NCBI GenBank assembly: GCA_032433595.1
Contig: JASWJB010000034.1
Location: 62,001 to 126,000, forward strand
Length of the DNA stretch: 64,000 nt
Reading direction: 5' to 3'
Source of the DNA: Conoideocrella luteorostrata
Taxonomy: Eukaryota > Ascomycota > Sordariomycetes > Hypocreales > Clavicipitaceae
The notes under the pieces: generated by a model
What the model was told of the DNA's origin: nothing
The model's input: only the letters and a program-made list of their open reading frames with translations
The model's database searches: none
Program-made: the position numbers and the translations under genes
Part shown: one piece after another, positions 36,204 through 46,531 of the stretch
Layout of the letters: the number at the start of each line of letters is the position of its first letter
Position numbering within the stretch: position 1 is the stretch's first letter

Positions 36204-38981
36204 TCAAACAACTTCCCATCTGGCTATCCGGCCGACTTGCCTGCCCGCATCACGCACAATGCACAGCCGGCCCTCTCTACTGGATTTCATGCCGGGAAGC
36301 ACCTTCTCGACGGCGATGCTGCCGTTCGCAGCGCCCTTGCCGTCCCGTAGGCAATACGACCCGGTGGTCACGAAGCCGATCAGGTCGTCAGCATCGGGAA
36401 CAAGGGGGTGCCCCCCGATATCGACTTGGTTTGGCGGAGGAGGGGGGTACGGTTCTGGTGGTCCAGTCAGTTCCTTGGCGAGCTGTTGTTGGCGGGATTG
36501 ACGGTCGTGCGTAGATCTGGCTTCTTTGCCGCCCGTAGACTTATGCGACGAAGTGTTCCGTCCAGGAGCCTGAGCTAGCCATTGAGCACGGAGATCGTGA
36601 GGAAGTCCGTCCGCCGGCGTCGCTCGAGGTGGCGGCATCGTTGCAGGGACTTCGGCGTTTGAAGGCACTGGTGGGTGGTTGGGTGTTGCCGGCAATCTGT
36701 AGATTCTGGCGCATTCTGTCACGGAGCCGCCAGAGAGGAGCGTGATGCGGATATTCATAATAGCATTTGGAGGTAGCGCTGGAGGCTGACTCTGTGAAGG
36801 CGGAGCCATCTTGTCAAACTCTGCTTTCGTGATGTAGTTTAGGAGTTGCAATGATGGCGGGCTGGCGGGCATATTGCTTGAAGACTTGCCCGAGGCTACC
36901 GCCGGCTGTTCATTCTCCATGGCATCCGTGTCAATAGAATCGTCAGCTTGAACCAATTCTTCAACCTCTGTAGCTTTTTGAGGGCGGGCCAAGCCGAAAA
37001 GGAGCTCAAAGTCACAAGCCAGCCCATCGCCGACTTCCCCTTTTCTACCAGCGCCCAGATCTACCGTAGTAAACTCGGTTCTCTTGCTCTTGGGACGCTT
37101 GTCGTGGTCTTGTTGTCTCCTTTTCCTTTCCTCCAACTCCCATTCTACACCAGCATCAGTGGCCATAAAATCCCTCGGGAACCATGGGACGCCTCGCTCA
37201 AATGAAACCTGCATATTCTGGTTCAGACCGCCGAAGCGTGGATTTCCCCCGGACACAAGCGGGCAGTGGACGATGCTGTACCATAGCGAGGGAATGCATT
37301 TCCAAGGCATGAGCAGGTTCCACGTTCCTTGGGAGAGCAGACTCCCTGGTGCACGGGTCGCAGTTAGGATGACGGGGATGGGTGGATCCGTTTGCCTGGA
37401 AGGTTTTAAGAATGAGCCTGGAGCAGCAAGACTTCTTCTCTTGTAAATTGCCTTTTGTGATGGTAAACAGGTAGCTTGGAAGCGCGTGTTTCGATCAAAC
37501 AGCCCGTACGGCTGTAGTTGATCCTCTGCGGGCCATTTAGCCAGTAATTCCATGACCTCTGATACTGTCTCGGCATCGGTGGGGAATTCCATCTTTCGAG
37601 GCGGGTGTCGTAAACGAGGATCCTGAATTGAGAATCCGAGGGCTGCGTTGGCAGGTAACGACGAAGGGTTTGTAACTGTTTTCAGGGACTCGAAAATGCT
37701 GGCATGCTTGTTTTTGGGCCTGTATTTCGTATTGTATGGCACCATGGTGCTTAACAGAGTTTCAGTAGACGCCGGGCCTGTCAATTCGATGCTACCAATT
37801 TCGAACCGTAGGTCCTCAACGTACACACCAGAGCCTTTTATCTTGGACAGGCGCACCAGTTCGGTGAATGTCTCCAGGAATGCTGCAGGGCAGAGCCGTA
37901 TATAGAGCTGTCGCTTGTTACTAGTCGTGCTCGCCTCATCAGTTGACAACGTTATTTCGGGATTCCAAATAATGGTTGCGGGACAAATCGGTCTTGTTTG
38001 GCCGTCGCGTTGTCGCGAGAGACACCCCGTCCAAGTCCTTGAGCCCACTCTCCATTTCCTGCCCCTGTCGTTCCAGCACGTTTCTTGTGTAACTCCCATG
38101 GTCTTTAGGATCCTCTCGATTCCAGACGGGCTTCCATACAGGCCAATGGTGCTCATGTAACTCGTATCCCAAACCAAGGTGCCTCGCTCCCCTTGAGCAC
38201 GATGAGTAGCCCGATATATCTTCTCATTTGGAGTCAATGGCATGGCAAAACGCCACAGAGGATTCTTGGGGCTCGTCATTCTTGCTCTTTTGGCATGCCA
38301 CTTATGTGTTGGCAACCAAGTCTTGCTGATTTGTCTCCTTCGAAACCTCGCATGAGGTTTGGGTGGATCATTGAACAGATTTCGCCGAATCTTCGGCCTC
38401 GGCTGTCGCCTGGCAGCTGAATGGACATCTGCCGAAGCCTCCGCGCCTTCTCCCCCAGCAGTTTCTTCTTTTTTTTTCAAAGACTTCCTCCGCTTCCGAG
38501 CAGCCAGAAGACCCAATCGCTTTGCGGTTTCCGCCCGTATTCGTGCCCTCGTAGTCCTCGGTTTTCGTCTCCTGGCTTCCACCAGGGGAGTATTGTCCTC
38601 CCGCATCTCCTTCCTCGCTCTCGAACGTAATCTTCGGGGTACTCGTTTCGGATTATGGCTGGCGGTGCGGCGACGCAGTCCTCGGGGGACTTGCTGGAAG
38701 GCACGGCTGGCGCCTACAGCCTTGGACGTAGCCATGCTCTGTTCCATGGCATTGATCTCGAATTCATGCGCTTTCAGGAAAGCCTGGAGATCGATTTCTC
38801 CATCTTTGAGCGCCGCATCAGCGGGCTGGGCTGGGATGTTTCGCGCCGCAAACACCTTGGCCCTCTTCTGACGAGCCGCATCGCCACGAGCACCTGCGCC
38901 GCCATTGGTGCCGCCTGGTGCCGCATTGCGCTTCCCAGACGCAGGAAATGACGAGCCGCTAGATGCGGATTTAGGTCCCAT
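36204..38981 (-). CDS. POP1: Ribonuclease P/MRP protein subunit Pop1
   Basis: A single uninterrupted frame of 925 aa. Pop1 is the largest protein of RNase P (tRNA 5' maturation) and RNase MRP (rRNA processing), in the nucleolus. The N-terminal Pop1 domain is visible from about residue 50: KVFAARNIPAQPAD, an Asp/Glu-containing helix, then the basic motif VPRGLRRRTASHNPKRVPRR. The POPLD domain lies in the middle (MPWKCIPSLWYSIVH, then RGVPWFPRDFMATDAG). The C-terminal part is more variable and Pro-rich. The ATG at 38981 was used because the upstream in-frame codon at 39005 is TTG. The yeast protein is 875 aa. The gene is divergent from the NT-C2 gene 1.3 kb away. Confidence 0.93.
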   Translation of the reverse strand: MGPKSASSGSSFPASGKRNAAPGGTNGGAGARGDAARQKRAKVFAARNIPAQPADAALKDGEIDLQAFLKAHEFEINAMEQSMATSKAVGASRAFQQVPRGLRRRTASHNPKRVPRRLRSRARKEMREDNTPLVEARRRKPRTTRARIRAETAKRLGLLAARKRRKSLKKKEETAGGEGAEASADVHSAARRQPRPKIRRNLFNDPPKPHARFRRRQISKTWLPTHKWHAKRARMTSPKNPLWRFAMPLTPNEKIYRATHRAQGERGTLVWDTSYMSTIGLYGSPSGIERILKTMGVTQETCWNDRGRKWRVGSRTWTGCLSRQRDGQTRPICPATIIWNPEITLSTDEASTTSNKRQLYIRLCPAAFLETFTELVRLSKIKGSGVYVEDLRFEIGSIELTGPASTETLLSTMVPYNTKYRPKNKHASIFESLKTVTNPSSLPANAALGFSIQDPRLRHPPRKMEFPTDAETVSEVMELLAKWPAEDQLQPYGLFDRNTRFQATCLPSQKAIYKRRSLAAPGSFLKPSRQTDPPIPVILTATRAPGSLLSQGTWNLLMPWKCIPSLWYSIVHCPLVSGGNPRFGGLNQNMQVSFERGVPWFPRDFMATDAGVEWELEERKRRQQDHDKRPKSKRTEFTTVDLGAGRKGEVGDGLACDFELLFGLARPQKATEVEELVQADDSIDTDAMENEQPAVASGKSSSNMPASPPSLQLLNYITKAEFDKMAPPSQSQPPALPPNAIMNIRITLLSGGSVTECARIYRLPATPNHPPVPSNAEVPATMPPPRATPADGLPHDLRAQWLAQAPGRNTSSHKSTGGKEARSTHDRQSRQQQLAKELTGPPEPYPPPPPNQVDIGGHPLVPDADDLIGFVTTGSYCLRDGKGAANGSIAVEKVLPGMKSSREGRLCIVRDAGRQVGRIARWEVV

Positions 38982-40265
38982 GGCTGATTGGACGCGCGAA
39001 GACAAGCGCGGCTCAATACATGTATTCGAGTTAAGGGGGCTGCGCAGGCATTGATGGAAACGCGACTCGACTTTACAAAGTGCCCAGAAATTTGTCGTGT
39101 CCCGCAGTGCGAGCTTTATCGATAAGACACCCCACCAGCCGATATGGGAAAGGTGTACTCAGTACGGAGTATCATCGTCTGCTAAGAACGTAACTCGGTT
39201 AGTTCTGTAAGCAGGTAACTAGCAACTTGAAAATATCGAGCTTAGCAGGCTTACATACATGAACAGCACTCTATCTAACTAGCCCGCCCACCGGGCGACA
39301 GCCGACACACTTGAGCAACTAGAGTACTCCGTATGAGGGTTCGTCACGAAGATCCGCCTTGTCCTCCCGAAGAAGACGCCCGTGATATACTACATACACA
39401 ACATGCAATATGCATGTGATGCTGATTACGTGCCGGATATTACTTAGGTATTGGATATTGTACTCCGTATTCCGTACATGCTCGTAATCTGTCCTTACGT
39501 TTCGAGTCGATGCCCCGCCGCCAGCTCACCACCACCATCACCGCCATCACCACCACTGGGCGCCACAGGAACCATCATCCGCGGCGCTCACCACGGATGC
39601 CTTGGAGCGAGTGGCTAACGGGCGGGGCTTGCCCGTAGTCCCTCAAACTATGTACCAGCGCACGGAGGCGAGTCTGGCAATAGCAGATACCAATTAATAT
39701 TAATTTGTTAATTAACCTATTATAACTCGCTGGCATTTCGTAACATGCAGCATCTCATCATGCAACATTGGTAATGTTCCGATCAAGCAGGTCCACGCCG
39801 GCGCATCTCATCACGTCTGTCCGGCCATGTCTCTGGCCCAATCCGCGTGTGGCTAAAGCAAAGCGTCCGTCAGTCGTACCCCCATGTACTCCGTACTCTG
39901 TAATGCGGCGCAAGCCTTTCAGTGACACAAACCGCCGCACGTTGCTCCATCCACCGCTCCGCGGCATGCCAGATAAGGGCCCTGACAACCACAACCACCA
40001 CCACATCCACAACACAACACAACGCACTCGCAATATACTCCGTACGTCGTGCAGTAGATACTCCCTATAGCACGTAGTTGCACGCCTGCCCGTTGCGCCA
40101 CCCGGCATCGTCGGCACGTGTCACAGGTCCATCCATCCCCCCATTGCGAGAGCCTCATCCTTCTGCCCCCGTCGCCCGTCACCGCGACACCCAAACGGTC
40201 CGGGGCCAAGACCCCATACCCAGTCCGAGCGGCTGCCCCAGACGCTGCTGTGTGCTGTGCAAGTC
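38982..40265. other. Divergent intergenic region rich in TACGGAGTA motifs
   Basis: This is 1.3 kb between pop1 and the NT-C2 gene. It carries TACGGAGTA or its complement at 39163, 39324, 39460, 39886 and 40036, the highest density of single copies in the window. An AT-rich patch is near 39690-39725. No gene is supportable; it should contain both promoters. Confidence 0.6.
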
Positions 40266-42275
40266 ATGGCCTCTCTCAGTATGTAAGCTCTTGGTTATCA
40301 TCCCGAATGCCCCGTTTCCTTGTGTTACGAACCCTTTCTGGCCGTTTCGTATATCAGGAGCTTAAGCCCATCCGGCTTGTGCCTTTTTCATATCAGCCGC
40401 TGCCGCACACACACACCATGCATGATCCGAGCTTGATTTCTTTTTTTCCTCCACCGTGAGGAGCCATCTCTTTGTTTTTGATGCGCCGCGGTGTCATGGA
40501 TCGATCACAATTGCTCGAGACACCCTCGACTAGTCTCAAGTGAAGCTGTCAAGATAAAATTTGTCTCTCATACATTCTTACAGTTCATACACTCACACTA
40601 TATACCCTGCAAACCAACCCTCTTTGCGGCTGCATTTTGCGTCCCCAAGCTGGTCTGCTGGCAATCACGTACATCTGCTGTCCCAATTGATTTGGTAATA
40701 AACGTCCCGCTGACATGCATTTTTTGCCCACAGTTGGCAAGGCCCGAAAGGTAAGAGCCTGCTCTTGAAGTTCTTGTTTCTCTGGGGTACCTTGGTCTAA
40801 ATGTAAATGATGGGTAACAAACAATGCTAACAAAAACATTGGCTAGCCTAAATTCGAACTACACCTCAAGGTCAGCAGCTTTGCATTGAACCTACCCCTA
40901 CCCTCGGAGGATGCATTACATGCAATTTCTAAACAACCACCCGTAGATATATGACTTGAACAACATTCCCCTTGTATCCGGGAGCTCATTCATAAAATGG
41001 CACCTCGCTCACTCCATGCACGCTGAGCATCGCGGCCGCACCAGCAAATGCCCCATCTCAAATCACAAAGTTGACTACGGATACGGCAAGCTAGTAACCG
41101 GTATCCGGATATCAATGGACAAGAACAACAACCTCACAGAGTGCCCCATCGAGTTTGAAATTCTCCAAGAGTTTGCCCTAGCTGAGAAGATCACCCTCGG
41201 GCACATCAAGCTGAATCTAAGCGAGTATGTTGAGGAGAGCGAGTCCTTTGGTCGCGAAATCGGCTCTCCGCCCCGAAAACGCAGCAGCATCGGTGTCAGT
41301 CCCACCGCATCCGACGAGCGCGGCGACAAGCCCGAGGCATGTGTGGAAGAAGGCATCGTGAGGAGATATCTCATGCAGGACAGCAAGGTCAACAGCACAC
41401 TCAAGATTGGTATTCTCATGGTTCAAGTAGACGGCGAGCGGAACTTCGTGGCCCCGGCTCTTAGAACCGCTCCCGCGTTTGGAGGGATTGCAGGGCTGGT
41501 TGCTCCGGAGGTGGAGGACGACACATCCCGTACGTAAATTTTGCTGGCAAACGCTGTTGGGGGGGTTACTATCAAGTGACGTGACGTGACGTGAAGTGAC
41601 GGGTAACAGACTAACAAGCACCTCTTCCTAGCCATTCCCACTATATCAAAACCCCGAGACGCGGCCGAAGTGCAAGATCTGTACCGCCGCACCCTCGCAG
41701 CCTCCTGGTCACGCCAGCCCAACGAGCTCCCAGCAGATGAGTGTATCGAGGACATCTTCTCCGGCGGCAACGGCTGGAAGACCAAGAAGGAATCGCAATC
41801 CAACCACGACAGCGACGACGACGAATACGACGCAGGAAACTACAGTGGCACCCTCCGTCCAAGCGACTTCCGCCGTTTCGCCAACCACCATCACCAGCGG
41901 AGCCTCAGCGGCAACAACAGTGGGAGCAGGAGCGGCAGTCATAGTCGCCATCGTCGCGAACACAGCACAACCAGCGACAAGAGCGCCTCAACAGTCACAG
42001 GGGGGGCCGCCTCCAGCATCAGCAGAGGCCACAGACGAGGAGGACGGTTAAACCACCACCGCCAATACGACACCGATGGTAGGGATCCTAGGGAAGACGA
42101 CCTCAGCAGCAGTAGGAGTGGTAGCTTGGGAAGCCTGGCCCCAGCCCTAGGGAGCAGTAGTGATGGCGCCGGCGGAAGAGGGGAGCAGGGAATGCGACGC
42201 GCCAGGGAAGTAGATGAGTCGGAGGCAAGGGATGATTTAGTGGCTTGGAAGTTGCCCAGCGGTGTGGCTGTTTGA
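40266..42275 (+). CDS. Fungal NT-C2 (EEIG1/EHBP1 N-terminal C2) domain protein
   Basis: Five exons read 40266-40278, 40734-40750, 40847-40870, 40947-41529 and 41632-42275 (426 aa). The first three coding exons are only 13, 17 and 24 nt. They were found because the NT-C2 domain needs the N-terminal strand: MASLIGKARKPKFELHLK joins IYDLNNIPLVSG. All junctions keep phase and have standard donors and acceptors. The NT-C2 domain covers about residues 8-185 (FIKWHL, AEHRGRTSKCPI, LGHIKLNLSEYVEE, RRYLMQDSKVNSTLKIGI). A short conserved helix follows (AEVQDLYRRTLAASW), then a Ser/Arg/His/Gly-rich tail. NT-C2 domains bind membranes or small GTPase partners in endocytic and cytoskeletal scaffolds; no role is assigned here. 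Intron 1 is 455 nt, long for this genome. Confidence 0.85.
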
Positions 42276-42812
42276 AAAACAAACAAACACAGATAATGGT
42301 GGTAGATGATGAAAATAACGCCGACTACTACTTCTTAATTTTTTTTCCCTGAAATATACAGCTCATGGATGTGATAGATATTATTGCCGGTTCATCAGAC
42401 GCCTGCTTATATACTGAGACTGCTTTGCTCCAGGCACTGTTCATACTAGCAGAACATATCTTGTCAACATCATTTCAGCAATCCCGCCAAAGTGGTCATG
42501 TTCCATTCATCTTACTCAATTTGTATTGATCCGCCGTCTCGATATATCATCGAGAGTCACGCTGGTCTAGTCTAGGGGGGAAGAAACAACAAACAAAATA
42601 ATGCAAAATTGTCTTCCGCCTTTTTATTTTTGGTGTATCCTCTCCCTCGCATGTCTATATCAACGGTATTGCCTTTCCCATCATGCTCCTCATTCTTTTC
42701 GTCCCAGTTCCCGTAAAGATCCATATAAAACCAAGAAAACATAATAGTATGAGAAAATCCTATATTCATCACGCGCCACCCCATTCAACCAAACACTTTT
42801 GGATTATGAAAC
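42276..42812. other. Convergent 3' region
   Basis: 537 bp between the 3' ends of the NT-C2 gene and ssz1. It is AT-rich and presumably 3' UTR from both sides. Nothing else is seen. Confidence 0.65.
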
Positions 42813-44745
42813 TCAAGGAGCAGCAAGGGTACCTCGGATGCCGCCTTTGCCGCCGACCTCCCTGGCAGTAACAGTCACGGCAAGGTCAGCGGCGACGTTA
42901 ATGGTGACTTCGACCTTGCCACCCTTCTTGACGCCCTTGATAGCAGCCTCGGCGAGCTGCTTACCCAACTTCCAGATCTTTTCCCGCTTCTCTTCCTCCT
43001 CGTCATCAGAGTCAATGTCAGAATCGTCGTCCGACTCTTTGTCGCCGTTCTCAACGGGCTCTTTAGCCTTGGGTTCAGGCTTAGTGACTTTGATGTGGGT
43101 GCCGCCTTCGACAACCTTAATGAGGACATCGCCGCCTTGCTTAGGGGCGGGAATCTGAACGGTTCGGCGGGCTGGGGCGGCGGTTTCCGCCTGCATAATC
43201 GGAGTGAAGACCTCAGCGCCTTCAGCGTTGGTAGTGACGACTCCAATGGCGTTAGAGATGTGCTTGACGGTGGTGACAGCAGGGTGGGTGGACTGCTCAA
43301 TGTCGTTGGCCTCGTACTCCTGGATGAGGGAGGCCTGGAGTGCAGCACCACGGACTTGGGCCTCAGACGGGTTGATAGCGGTGGCGCTGGTGGCGGGAGC
43401 AAGAATCTTGGTCGTCTCGGGGAAGATGGTGCGCAGGTTGTTAGCAATGCGAGGAGTATGAGAGGTGCCGCCGCACATGATGACCTCGTTGATATCGAGC
43501 ACATCCAAACCGGCCTTCTTAATCACGCCTTCAACGAGGCGGTTGAATCCCTCAAAGACCTTGCGGCCAACCATCTCATATCGAAGGCGGTTGATCGTAG
43601 AAGAGAAGTCATAGCCGTCCGCCAAACTCTCCACGCTGAACTGGGCGTTGGTTCCCAGGCTGAGAGCTTTCTTGGTGGCCTCAGACTCCTGTCGAAGCTT
43701 AGCCAGGCTCTTGGCGTTGGATCGAGGATCCGTGGAGTGCTTCTTTATGAACTCCTTGGCGAAATGGTCCATGAGAACCTGATCAAGCTGTACACCAGCG
43801 AATTCGTAGTCGTGAGCAGTAGCCAGGATAGTGTACATGCCACCTCTTGAGGCAACAACAGCAACATCTGAGCGAGTACCACCGAGATCAGCAACGACGA
43901 CAATCTTGTCCTCCACAACAGCCTCAGGACGAGCATCGTAGGCCAATACAGCGGCAACAGGGTCGGCAACAAGCTGCAAGACTTCCAACCCGGCGTCGTT
44001 GGAGGCTTTGATCAGAGCCTCACGCTGCTTATCGTTGAAGTTGGTGGGAACAGTGATGACTGCAGAAGTCACTGTCTTGCCTAGGTAATCTGAGGCGGAG
44101 GTGACGAGGCGACGCATGAATCGGATGGAAGCTTCGCTAACAGCGACGGAAGAAGCGTCGCTCTCACCATCCTTATCCTTTACGGAGAAGAAGACGTTGC
44201 CGCCGTTATCCTGAGGGTGAGCGGCGGCGTGGCAGTGAGTAGGGTCGATGGATTTGAACCTGAGAGAAGCGCAGTGGGAGTTAGCATCGCCGCAACACCT
44301 ATCATTACCCAGCCCTCTGGGCGACAGCCTGCCCATGGGTTTCACCAAAAGATAAGAAATATTGATATACTTACTCCTTGCCCAAAAAGTCGCGGAAATA
44401 AGCAACCGTGTTAGAGGGATTACGGACCAAGAAGGCCTTGGCCTGGGCACCGTAGTACTCTTCGCCATCGACGTACGACAGAACGGTAGGGATTTGTCGG
44501 TCTAGAAGCAGTCACCCGTCGGTCAGTCCTCACGTACAAGAGTTGGCGCCTCCCTCAAATTTCAAATCGCAGCCAGACAGTGCTTCCCAGGGGGCAGAGT
44601 ACAAACCTCCATCCTCATTGGCAATGACCTCAGCCTTATCATCGACCGTGAACGCAATCGAACTGTTCGAGTTGCCAAAGGTGATGCCTATGACCACCCG
44701 ATCCGCAGGCTCGGGGCCGGGCTTGACGCCGCTACTTTCAGACAT
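42813..44745 (-). CDS. SSZ1: Ribosome-associated Hsp70-like chaperone Ssz1
   Basis: This is an atypical Hsp70 that pairs with zuotin to form the ribosome-associated complex, stimulating Ssb on nascent chains. Three exons, 44745-44607, 44501-44375 and 44259-42813, join to 570 aa. The nucleotide-binding domain begins VVIGITFGNSNSSIAF and carries VVVADLGGTRSDVAVV and VIMCGGTSHTPRI. The junctions restore NEDGDRQIPTVLSY and GKEFKSID. The C-terminal region is short, with a highly acidic insertion (DDDSDIDSDDEEEEKREK) before the end. It lacks a complete Hsp70 substrate domain, as is typical of Ssz1 (538 aa in yeast). It shares a 438-bp divergent promoter region with RRP40. Confidence 0.94.
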
Positions 44746-45183
44746 GTGGTGAGATTAATTTGTACAGGAAACGGGCAAAGCAATGTGTCCCGGCGAACGC
44801 AGAAATCAAAGATAAATGAATGTTTTGTCCTATTCCCCAACCCGATTGCTTATGTTGTAAGAAAACGTCAAGGTTGTGTGAAGAGTTGGTAGCCTCTTGG
44901 GAATCTGGGTAGTGGGGGGTTTTTTTTTTCTCTCCAAAAAATTTCGAGGTGCTTGCTGCTATCTACGCACCGCAACGCACCGCCTTTGCGCGCGGGAGCA
45001 TTGTAACGGACTTGCCCACCCCATGAAGGTCCATATCTCCACACCTGCCGTACTATTAGCATCCCTAGTGGATTGGCCCCTCCAAAACTTCAAGCAGCAG
45101 TCAAGTCAAAATGTTTCTGGAGGCAAGGCTGTGCTTTCGCAGACTTGCACCCCTTGCACCTGCACACATCCACCACAGCGAAC
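44746..45183. promoter_or_regulatory. Short bidirectional promoter region between SSZ1 and RRP40
   Basis: Only 438 bp separate the two start codons of these divergently transcribed genes, and no other gene lies between them. A T-tract is near 44920-44930. Co-regulation of the two genes is plausible but inferred from spacing alone. Confidence 0.5.
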
Positions 45184-45992
45184 ATGTCTTTGGATCCAGT
45201 CTTCGTCCTGCCGGGCGACCACATCGACCCTGACCTTATACCCTCTCATCCGAAAAAGCCTCTTCGGCTGGGCCCTGGTCTTCGTCACGTTCCGCCAAAC
45301 GATGTTCTTCCGACACTGGCCGGCCAGTTCGTCATTGATCGACCCAAGAATGCCATCAGAGTAGAAAATTCGGAAGGACGGGTACTGGTCACCCCAAAAT
45401 AATACCAGCCGATGCTGTCATAAAGGAGCACTGAACTGACATGGCATCGCAGTATGTCCCTCGAGCGGGGGAGCTCGTAATTGGCACAATTCACAAGAGC
45501 GCCACGGACGTTTACTACGTTCTATTATCAGATTATACAGCCCCCGTTTTACTACCACAGTTATCGTTCGAATCAGCGACCAAGAAGACTCGACCTATTT
45601 TAGCAGCCGGCGCATCGGTATACGCACGCGTTAGCTTAGCGAATAAGCACATGGATGCAGAGCTGGAGTGTGTCAACTCTTCAACGGGCAAAGCAGATGG
45701 CCTGGGCCCTCTGACAGGGGGAATGTTGTTCAATATCTCACTTGGGATGGCAAGACGGCTCATGATGCCAAAGAGCGTGCAAGATGGCAAAGTTGTCGTT
45801 TTGGAAGAGCTCGGTACTCTGGGTTTACAGTTTGAGACGGCGACAGGGCGAAATGGACGGTTCTGGGTGGACAGTGAAAATACCAAGACGATAATTGCCG
45901 TTGGACGAGCAGTCCAAGAAACAGACGAGAAGAAGTTGGGTGTAGAAGACCAAAAGAAAATGGTCCGGAAAATAATAAAGGAATTGAGCTGA
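45184..45992 (+). CDS. RRP40: Exosome cap subunit Rrp40
   Basis: A non-catalytic S1/KH cap protein of the RNA exosome, which guides RNA into the core for 3'-5' decay and processing in nucleus and cytoplasm. Exons 45184-45381 and 45453-45992 give 245 aa, close to the family length. The exon 1 N-terminus VFVLPGDHI leads into the N-terminal domain. The 71-nt intron joins EGR to YVPRAGELVIGTI, the start of the S1 domain. The KH-like region follows, with NGRFWVDSENTKTIIAVGRA near the C-terminus. The ATG at 45184 was preferred over an upstream ATG at 45073 because the upstream 37 residues look like translated leader and resemble no domain. Confidence 0.93.
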
Positions 45993-46531
45993 AGCTCAGC
46001 CTATGTTCAAAAACAATCGCTAACCTTGGAGAGCATGCGTGCAATGTTGACCTCTCATGCTACCTTGCCGTGCCTATCCCACAACGCCTGAACCCGTAAT
46101 ATCTTTTGCTATGACCAAGAATAACGAAATACCCAACGCCCTGCCCGTTGGCCCAGTCGTATGTCAGTGACTTTTTTTGCCATCTCATTTCGAACATACC
46201 CCTGATACATGCATGCGCTTTCTGGTTCGACAATGACCCAACTTGGTCTGTGACTATATAACCAAAACGAAAGAAAAGAAAGAAAGAAAGAAGGAAAGAA
46301 AGAAAGAAAAAATTGTAAAACATACAAGAAAGCTATACACGGCGTCCTTGCATGGCAATTCACTTTCAAATTCCCGCCTACAGGCATTGCACCTGCAGCG
46401 GGATGAATCCAACTCATATGCTGTAGTTCAAATAAGTGACAACTGAGCAGTCCTATTGACTCCATGACGAGACCTCGTCACCACCGGGTCGAATTGCCCG
46501 CTTCCAGATGTAGAGATGTCAAAGCCATGAT
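45993..46531. other. Convergent 3' region with AAAG microsatellite
   Basis: 540 bp between the stops of RRP40 and the zinc-finger gene. It contains an AAAG/GAAA tract at about 46269-46312. No gene is seen. Confidence 0.65.
46269..46312. repeat. Purine microsatellite (GAAA)n
   Basis: About 44 bp of imperfect GAAA repeats lie in the convergent 3' intergenic region. Confidence 0.85.

Noticed and set aside
43095..43850. 251-aa plus-strand frame
   Set aside because: It is the antisense of the conserved Ssz1 exon; codon bias of the true gene keeps the opposite strand open.
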